From the NCBI GenBank assembly GCA_017303485.1, contig JAFLCY010000030.1:1-35876 (forward strand): 35,876 nt of DNA, given 5' to 3'. The DNA is from Rhodobacterales bacterium (lineage in GTDB: Bacteria; Pseudomonadota; Alphaproteobacteria; Rhodobacterales; Rhodobacteraceae). Shown piece by piece: positions 30,770 to 35,876 of this stretch (the stretch's first letter is position 1; each line of letters opens with the position of its first letter). The notes below the pieces were generated by a model. That model saw only the letters and a list, made by a program, of their open reading frames with translations, searched no databases and was not told where the DNA came from. A program made the translations under genes and the position numbers.

Positions 30770-31675
30770 ATGGCACAGACGGCTCTGGTTCTGGGCGCAT
30801 CGGGCGGTTTCGGTGGCCAGGCTTTGCAGGCCTTGCAGGCGGCGGGCTGGACCGTGCAGCGCTACCGGCGTGGCACGGACATGGCGGCGGCAGCCAGGGG
30901 CGCGGCGCTGATCGTGAACGGGTTGAATCCGCCCGGCTATCACGACTGGGACCGGCTCATCCCCGAGATCACCACACAGGTGCTGGCGGCAGGCAGGGCC
31001 TCGGGCGCGACGCTCATGGTTCCCGGCAACGTCTATCCCTATGGGATGGAGCCCGGCCCCTGGGGCCCCGACACCGCCCATCGCCCGGTCAGCCGCAAGG
31101 GACGCATCCGGGCCGAGATGGAGGCGCGCTATCGGGCGGCGGCGGATCATGGCCAACGCACGATCCTGTTGCGCGGGGGTGATTTCCTGCTGCCGGGCGC
31201 GCCACAGATGCTGATGAACCGGGTGATCCTGGCACAGGTGGCGAAGGGCAGGATCACCACGCTGGGTGACCCTTTGGCACTGCACGCCTATGCCTATTTG
31301 CCCGACATGGCCCGGGCCGCTGTGGCACTGGCCGCACTTGGCACGGTACCGCCCGCCTATGCCGACATTCCCTTCGCGGGCCACAGCTTTACAATTTCCG
31401 ACCTTGCGGCCCGGGTTTCTCGGCTTTCCGGCCGCCCGATGCGCATAAAACGCTTCCCCACCTGGCTCTTCACGCTGACAAGCCCGGTCTGGGAACTGGC
31501 CCGCGAGTTGCGCGAGATGCTCTACCTCGCCAGCTTCCCGCATTCACTCGACCCGGCGCCCCTGCGCCGCTGGCTGCCGGACTGGCAGGATACGCCGCTG
31601 GACGAGGTGCTGCTGCGGCATCTTCAGGCGCCGGGCCTTCAGGGAAGGGTGATGTCGATCCAGACCGGGAAATGA
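30770..31675 (+). CDS. NAD(P)-binding epimerase-like protein (extended/atypical SDR)
   Basis: The 301-residue protein has an N-terminal Rossmann motif GASGGFGG (9-16), typical of NAD(P)-binding epimerases. VPGNVYPYGMEPGPWGP follows the central strand, and LLRGGDFLLPGAP and HAYAYLPDMARAAVAL continue the extended-SDR layout. The classic Tyr-x3-Lys catalytic pair is not visible at the expected place (the region reads PVSRKGRIRAEMEARY), so it may be an atypical SDR that binds a nucleotide or acts through other residues. The ATG at 30770 has GGAGG at good spacing. It is probably controlled by the divergent LysR gene. Its last 37 bases overlap the convergent nuclease-like gene. Confidence 0.85.
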   Translation: MAQTALVLGASGGFGGQALQALQAAGWTVQRYRRGTDMAAAARGAALIVNGLNPPGYHDWDRLIPEITTQVLAAGRASGATLMVPGNVYPYGMEPGPWGPDTAHRPVSRKGRIRAEMEARYRAAADHGQRTILLRGGDFLLPGAPQMLMNRVILAQVAKGRITTLGDPLALHAYAYLPDMARAAVALAALGTVPPAYADIPFAGHSFTISDLAARVSRLSGRPMRIKRFPTWLFTLTSPVWELARELREMLYLASFPHSLDPAPLRRWLPDWQDTPLDEVLLRHLQAPGLQGRVMSIQTGK

Positions 31676-32691
31676 TGCGAGGCGGCGGCAAGCTCCGGCA
31701 TCGAGTGCTGGTCCGCCGGGGGCCACATCACGCCAGATCCGGTCACGTTCAGCCCGGCTGAGGGCAGCACGAAATCCAGCCGCAGCCCGCCAAGATCGTC
31801 GTAGAGCGCGGTATCCAGCGCGGGATCGCCCGCCTGTCCCGGCTCGCCCCGCCCGTGGCTGCCCCGTGGGGCCGGATCCTGCAGCGCGGGCAGCGCGAGA
31901 AGAGCAGCCATCCCGTCCCGCAACCCCTCGCCATCCGCCGGATCGAGATTTCCGTCCCCGAGAAGAACGAAGGGCGCCGGTGGAGGCGCCATCGGCAGTG
32001 CGCCTTCCAGGAAATGCCGCCAGAACGCGGTCTCATCGTGGTTTCGGCGACCGTTTCGGTCCTCGGGGCCGTCAAAGACCGGCGGCGTGGCGTGCCAGGC
32101 CAGAAGGTGCAGCGGGCCCGACGCGGTTTCCACCGGCACATCCCAGAACCCCGTTGTCGCCAGCCGCTGCACGGCGGCGAGATCGGGCGGGTCGTCGGAC
32201 AAATCGCCCGGCAGGTCGCTCCAGAGGAAGCCCGAGAAATCCCGCGCCGCCGTGCCGTCAATCGGCAGCCGGGACAGTACCGCCATTCCGCCCTGACCGG
32301 AGAACAGCCCGAACCCCTGCGCATCGCGCGGATCGCCGGTCCGGCCATTGCCATCGACGTCGAAGCCGGTCTGCATCCCGGTGTTCGGCCGCAGGGCGAA
32401 GCGGTGGGGGTAGTCCACGCCCCGCAGCCCCAGCCGGTCGGCCAGCAAACCCAGCGCCACGCCGCCGCGGTCATAGTCGACCGACGTGAGCAGGATCACA
32501 TCCGCATCCAGTGCCACCAGCACGCCGACGATGGCACCAAGCTGCGGATCCTTGCCTTCGGCCAGATCCTTCACCAGCAGCCCGGGGCCCTTGCGGTCCA
32601 GCCCGACATTCCAGGTCGCGATGCGCAGCGTCTCGGCCCCGACGGGCCCCGCGACCAGGGCCGACAGCAGGAGAACCCTAGAGATCGTCAT
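31639..32691 (-). CDS. Secreted endonuclease/exonuclease/phosphatase-fold protein
   Basis: The 350-residue protein has a signal peptide (MTISRVLLLSALVAGPVGAE). An EEP-fold domain follows: LRIATWNVG, FVLLGDGNLDPADG (the D-x-N type motif), LRLDFVLPS and SHHFPVWIDI near the end. Two usual motif positions differ. The LQE metal ligand reads LTSVDYD, and the final SDH reads SHH. A central GFDVDGNGRTGDPRDAQGFG segment has a calcium-loop look. It may be a phosphodiesterase, nuclease or phosphatase in the periplasm, or inactive. The start is either 32691 (AGG adjacent) or 32706; both overlap the end of the upstream membrane protein gene, so the two are coupled. Confidence 0.82.
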   Translation of the reverse strand: MTISRVLLLSALVAGPVGAETLRIATWNVGLDRKGPGLLVKDLAEGKDPQLGAIVGVLVALDADVILLTSVDYDRGGVALGLLADRLGLRGVDYPHRFALRPNTGMQTGFDVDGNGRTGDPRDAQGFGLFSGQGGMAVLSRLPIDGTAARDFSGFLWSDLPGDLSDDPPDLAAVQRLATTGFWDVPVETASGPLHLLAWHATPPVFDGPEDRNGRRNHDETAFWRHFLEGALPMAPPPAPFVLLGDGNLDPADGEGLRDGMAALLALPALQDPAPRGSHGRGEPGQAGDPALDTALYDDLGGLRLDFVLPSAGLNVTGSGVMWPPADQHSMPELAAASHHFPVWIDITLP

Positions 32692-33709
32692 CCTCGTCGT
32701 CGTCATGATCAAGCTTCGACGGCTCGATCGCGCCAAGCACCGCCAGCTTTGCCGCCCGCTTGATGCGGATCATGTCGGCGATCCGGGCCATGGCGACCGC
32801 CCGCATGATCAGGGCCGCAGGCATGTAGGCCCAGAGCGCCATTGTCCAGGTCAGCGTCTGCGGTGACGTCATCGTATCGGCGGGAATACCCGAGGTCAGC
32901 ACCGCGACGATGGCCGGGATCACGAAGGGCAAAAGGAAGCCCACCGCCAGGTTGGCATGCGAATCGCGCACCAGCCGGTCTACGACGTCGCCGCCTGCCG
33001 TCGGCTCGAAGGTGGGCAGGTTCACCCAGACGTTGAAGGCGCTTTTCGTCGAGGGCCAGCCCACGAGCTTCAGCACGATGACGAAAAGCGCGAGCGAAAA
33101 GAGCGAGATCAGATAGGCCGTCCCGGCGGCCACCTTGACCTGCACGATCTGCGCCGCGGTGGCGGTATCGTCCAGCATGTAGCTGGCCAGGCGAACCGGC
33201 GAATAGGGAAAGTCGAAGGCCGCGCCGATCAGAAGCCCGAGGGCGTGGAAAAAGCGCGAGACGGTGGTCGATTCCTCAAGATCCGCCACGATTGTGGACA
33301 GGACGACTACGATCGTCAGCATCATCAGGTAGCGGATGCGGTTGTAGGGTGCGCCATCGCGGAATTCGATCAGGCTGGGATAGACCGCGTTGTATTCGAA
33401 GAAGACCAGCGCGCCGCCAAACAGTGCCAGAAGTGCCACGATCTGTTTGGTATCGGTGCCGATACCCGGCAGGATGACCGAGGGGGCGACAATGAGGATC
33501 ATCACCAGGAAGGCCCGTACCGCCGCTGCCATTGCCCGCGACAGCCAGGTCCGCGCCCAGCCATCGGTCGAGGTAACCGCCGTCAGGCGCAGTTTGCTGC
33601 GCAGGGCCTCGATCCAAGCGGTTCCGCTTGCCACAATTCCACCCAATTTCGCACCGATCCGCGTAATCTCTCTCCGGTTGAGTGTATCTAGCCCAAGCTT
33701 TGTGGCCAT
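32678..33709 (-). CDS. Unknown multi-helix membrane protein
   Basis: The 343-residue protein has about seven hydrophobic segments. Examples are AFLVMILIVAPSVILPGI, IVALLALFGGALVFFEY, LMMLTIVVVLSTIVADL, LISLFSLALFVIVLKLVGW and AVGFLLPFVIPAIVAVL. It has a basic N-terminal region of about 60 residues and a strongly acidic C-terminus (DHDDDEDDDL) that might bind metal. I do not recognise the family and see no catalytic motif. It lies 73 bp after the type I secretion adaptor gene and overlaps the secreted EEP-fold gene at its end. No clear ribosome-binding site precedes the ATG at 33709. Confidence 0.75.
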   Translation of the reverse strand: MATKLGLDTLNRREITRIGAKLGGIVASGTAWIEALRSKLRLTAVTSTDGWARTWLSRAMAAAVRAFLVMILIVAPSVILPGIGTDTKQIVALLALFGGALVFFEYNAVYPSLIEFRDGAPYNRIRYLMMLTIVVVLSTIVADLEESTTVSRFFHALGLLIGAAFDFPYSPVRLASYMLDDTATAAQIVQVKVAAGTAYLISLFSLALFVIVLKLVGWPSTKSAFNVWVNLPTFEPTAGGDVVDRLVRDSHANLAVGFLLPFVIPAIVAVLTSGIPADTMTSPQTLTWTMALWAYMPAALIMRAVAMARIADMIRIKRAAKLAVLGAIEPSKLDHDDDEDDDL

Positions 33710-33782
33710 TTAAGGGTCAGTCTGGGCCCAATGGGCGGCATGGTGCAGATTCTTCGCACAATCTTGTGTGCCGCTCCGGGCC

Positions 33783-35081
33783 TCAGCTTTCTCGGAACGC
33801 GCGGGTGAAATAATCGGTGAACGGTTTCACCAGATAGGCCAGCGGCGTGCGCCGCCCGGTCTGCAGGAAGACTTCGACCGGCATTCCGGGCACCAGAGCG
33901 CGGTCGCCCAGCCGGGCCCGCTCGCCCTCGGCCAACTCCAGTTCGGCGGTGTAGTAGGTGGCGCCGGTTTGCGGATCGCTCAGCGCATCGGCTGAAACCA
34001 GCGTGACCCGGCCTTTCAGATGCGGGGTGTCGCGCCCGGAAAAGGCCGAGAACACCAGTTCGGCCTGCTGCCCCAGCGACACCTCGTCGATGTGAATCGG
34101 GGCGATGCGGGCGGTGATGACCAGCGGGCGGTCCTGCGGAATGACATACAGCACCGGCTCTGCCGGACGCAGCACCGATTGCGGCGTGGTGACCTGCAGG
34201 CCCAGCACGATGCCCGCCACCGGCGCGCGGATTTCCAGCCGGTCGATGCGCTCGCTGAGCGCGCGGCGACGCTCGCCCAGCTCCAGCATCGTCGGGCCGA
34301 TCTGGCGCAATTCGGTCGTGGCATCCTCGCGCCGTCGGGTTTCCAGACTGGAACGCTCGATCTCGATCTCGGTGATCTGGTCCTCGGTCCGGGCCAGTTC
34401 CGCCGCCAGTTCGCCGATCTGGCCCTGCAGCCGTGCCTGTTCGCGCTGAAGCGCCAGGACAGTCGCCGCCTGCGTCAGGCCCTTGTCCAGAAGGCCCTGC
34501 TGGGCGGATAGTTCCTGTTCGATCAGGTCAAGCTGGCGCGTCAGCGCGGCGCGTTGCGCCGTGATCCCCTGCGACTGCGCGGTGATCTGGTCGATCCGGC
34601 GCGACAGAAGCTCGCGCTGTTCGGCCAGCGTCGCGGCACGGGCCTCGAACAACCGGCGCTGCCCGTCGATCTGGGCCGCCACTTCCGGCGAGGTCGCGGC
34701 AAGGGTGAGGATCTCAGGTGGAAACTCCGGCTTGGGCAGTCCGTCGCGCTCGGCGCCCAACCGCGCGGAACGTCCGGTCAATTCGGACAGTTGCCCCTCG
34801 ACGATGGTCAGTTCCGACCGCAAGGCCGCCCCGTCCAGCCGCAGAAGCGGTTGCCCGGCCACGACCTCTTCACCCTCGCGGACCAGGATCTCGGTGACGA
34901 CGCCGCCATCCGGGTGCTGGACGACCTGGCGATCCCGTTCGACCTCGATCCGGCCCTGGGCGACAATGGCGCCCGAGATATGCGTGAGCGTTGCCCAGAG
35001 GCCGAAGCCCAATACCAGCGCCAGGGCGGCGATCAGTCCCAGCATCACCGGGCGGCGGATCGAGAGGTCCGGGCCGGTCAT
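33783..35081 (-). CDS. Type I secretion membrane fusion protein (HlyD/PrtE family)
   Basis: The 432-residue adaptor has a short cytosolic tail, one transmembrane helix (about 12-32) and the HlyD/PrtE signature GRIEVERDRQVVQHPDGGVVTEILVREGEEVVAGQPLL. A long coiled-coil hairpin follows (about 85-280). The second lipoyl half is IRAPVAGIVLGLQVTTPQSVLRPAEPVLYVIP, followed by a beta-barrel and the GMPVEVFLQTGRRTPLAYLVKPF ending typical of type I secretion. With the ABC ATPase encoded upstream it should carry a protein substrate through TolC. The start at 35081 shares ATGA with the ABC gene stop and has a G-rich ribosome-binding site; the longer frame to 35207 is a shadow. No substrate gene with RTX repeats is in the window. 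Confidence 0.93.
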   Translation of the reverse strand: MTGPDLSIRRPVMLGLIAALALVLGFGLWATLTHISGAIVAQGRIEVERDRQVVQHPDGGVVTEILVREGEEVVAGQPLLRLDGAALRSELTIVEGQLSELTGRSARLGAERDGLPKPEFPPEILTLAATSPEVAAQIDGQRRLFEARAATLAEQRELLSRRIDQITAQSQGITAQRAALTRQLDLIEQELSAQQGLLDKGLTQAATVLALQREQARLQGQIGELAAELARTEDQITEIEIERSSLETRRREDATTELRQIGPTMLELGERRRALSERIDRLEIRAPVAGIVLGLQVTTPQSVLRPAEPVLYVIPQDRPLVITARIAPIHIDEVSLGQQAELVFSAFSGRDTPHLKGRVTLVSADALSDPQTGATYYTAELELAEGERARLGDRALVPGMPVEVFLQTGRRTPLAYLVKPFTDYFTRAFRES

Positions 35082-35755
35082 GCGATGCCCCCCGGTGCGG
35101 TCGAGCGGACGATGCCGGTCGCGTTGCGGACGGTTTCGCGCAGCACCTCGTCGCGCGGGCCAAAGCCGACCGCAGCGCCGTCGTTCATCACCAGCAAGAG
35201 ATCGCATTCCTGGATCGCAGCGGGACGGTGCGCCATGATCAGGACCGAAGCCTCGCGCGCCTTGGCCAGGCGGATAGCCTGGTTCAGGGCATTGGAGCCC
35301 TCGTTGTCGAGGTTCGAATTCGGTTCGTCGAGGATCAGGAGGACCGGATCGCCATAAAGCGCCCGGGCCAGCCCGATGCGCTGGATCTGTCCGCCCGAAA
35401 GCTGGCTTCCCATGGTGGCGACACGGGTGTCATAGCCGTTCGGCAGGCGCAGGATCATCTCATGCGCGGCGGCCGCCTTGGCGGCGGCGATGATCCCGGC
35501 CGGGTCCGCGCCAGAGTTCAGCCGGGCGATGTTGTCGGCGATGGTGCCGTCAAACAGCGATACCCTCTGCGGAAGATAGCCGATGTAGCTGCCGAAGGTG
35601 TCGGGATCATACTGATCCAGGGTTGCGCCATCCAGCCGGATGCGCCCGCCCGTCGGTTGCCAGACCCCGATCAGCGCGCGGGCCAGCGAGGATTTGCCCG
35701 AGCCCGAGGGCCCGATCACGCCAAGCGCCTGTCCCGGCGACAGCCGGAACGACAA
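35078..35755 (-). CDS. Type I secretion ABC transporter, ATPase domain only (5' end broken)
   Basis: The 225-residue frame holds a nearly whole nucleotide-binding domain of a PrtD/HasD-type exporter: Walker A GPSGSGKS (15-22), Q-loop LPQRVSLFDGT, signature LSGGQ (119-123), Walker B LLILDEP with NSNLD, and H176. The expected six-helix membrane domain is missing. Upstream of a possible TTG start at 35755 the frame still reads as family sequence (ASFRLPPGAPSAVLRG). It then meets TAA at 35804-35806, beyond which the same frame is open to the window edge. This looks like a nonsense mutation or sequence error in a full-length gene running off the right edge, rather than a natural short protein. It is coupled to the adaptor gene by ATGA. 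Confidence 0.75.
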   Translation of the reverse strand: MSFRLSPGQALGVIGPSGSGKSSLARALIGVWQPTGGRIRLDGATLDQYDPDTFGSYIGYLPQRVSLFDGTIADNIARLNSGADPAGIIAAAKAAAAHEMILRLPNGYDTRVATMGSQLSGGQIQRIGLARALYGDPVLLILDEPNSNLDNEGSNALNQAIRLAKAREASVLIMAHRPAAIQECDLLLVMNDGAAVGFGPRDEVLRETVRNATGIVRSTAPGGIA

Positions 35756-35876
35756 CCCGCGCAGGACGGCGCTGGGGGCGCCGGGTGGCAGCCTGAAGGA
35801 CGCTTACCCGACGGCGATGGGCGCGGCGGCGGCGGGCAGCAGGCGACGAGCGCCCGAGGCGCTGGGCAAGGTGCGT

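Noticed and set aside
33449-33466. Palindrome GGTATCGG-TG-CCGATACC
   Set aside because: It lies inside the coding sequence of the seven-helix membrane protein, away from any start, and can arise from its codons.

Overview
The window is GC-rich (roughly two-thirds G+C by eye) DNA from an alphaproteobacterium, most likely a member of the Rhodobacteraceae. The evidence is the accD-folC pair, an mbfA-type iron exporter with an Irr-box-like site, frequent ATGA/GTGA stop-start overlaps, GTG and TTG starts, and the style of the methionine aminopeptidase and DMT permeases. It is densely coded chromosomal DNA with one tRNA. No transposase, integrase, phage gene or CRISPR array is visible. Both ends lie in broken genes. 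The left end opens inside a glycerate kinase frame that runs in frame into the C-terminal two-thirds of a 2,4-dienoyl-CoA reductase. The right end stops inside a type I secretion ABC transporter whose frame has an upstream TAA. The piece may therefore be a complete contig with unreliable ends.

Layout. 1-1606: glycerate kinase/FadH chimera. 1681-3215: small secreted EF-hand protein and a divergent LysR regulator. 3253-5633 (minus): operon of a molybdopterin-binding-domain (CinA-like) protein, a GNAT acetyltransferase and an OmpA-domain periplasmic protein. 5747-6616: methionine aminopeptidase. 6674-8222 (minus): cytochrome b plus a Tat/lipoprotein molybdopterin oxidoreductase. 8361-11253: accD, folC and a NYN/OST-HTH putative RNase. 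11250-12100 (minus): TetR regulator and a 55-residue secreted peptide, read divergently from 12255-13927, which carries mbfA coupled to an iodotyrosine-deiodinase-like flavoprotein. The shared intergenic region holds two matching palindromes and an Irr-box-like element. 13991-17465 (minus): Ser/Thr kinase, FHA protein and PP2C phosphatase. 17849-20071: AEC permease, S-formylglutathione hydrolase and a CAP-domain secreted protein in overlapping order. 20149-23155: anchored coiled-coil protein, EamA permease, HAD phosphatase and ornithine-cyclodeaminase-family protein. 23156-26289 (minus): MarR-EmrA-EmrB multidrug efflux operon with a perfect operator-like palindrome. 26552-26628 (minus): tRNA-Pro(CGG). 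26675-30684 (minus): LysR, leuB and two tandem EamA permeases. 30770-31675: NAD(P)-binding epimerase-like protein. 31639-35876 (minus): type I secretion ATPase and adaptor, an unknown seven-helix membrane protein, and a secreted endonuclease/exonuclease/phosphatase-fold protein.

The most interesting parts are three. First, a stand-alone kinase-FHA-phosphatase module whose kinase carries a PDZ-like extracytoplasmic domain. Second, the iron exporter coupled by a one-base stop/start overlap to a predicted halotyrosine dehalogenase. Third, the TetR/secreted-peptide unit facing it across a region with three candidate operators. All calls come from reading the sequence and from family knowledge; no database search was run.
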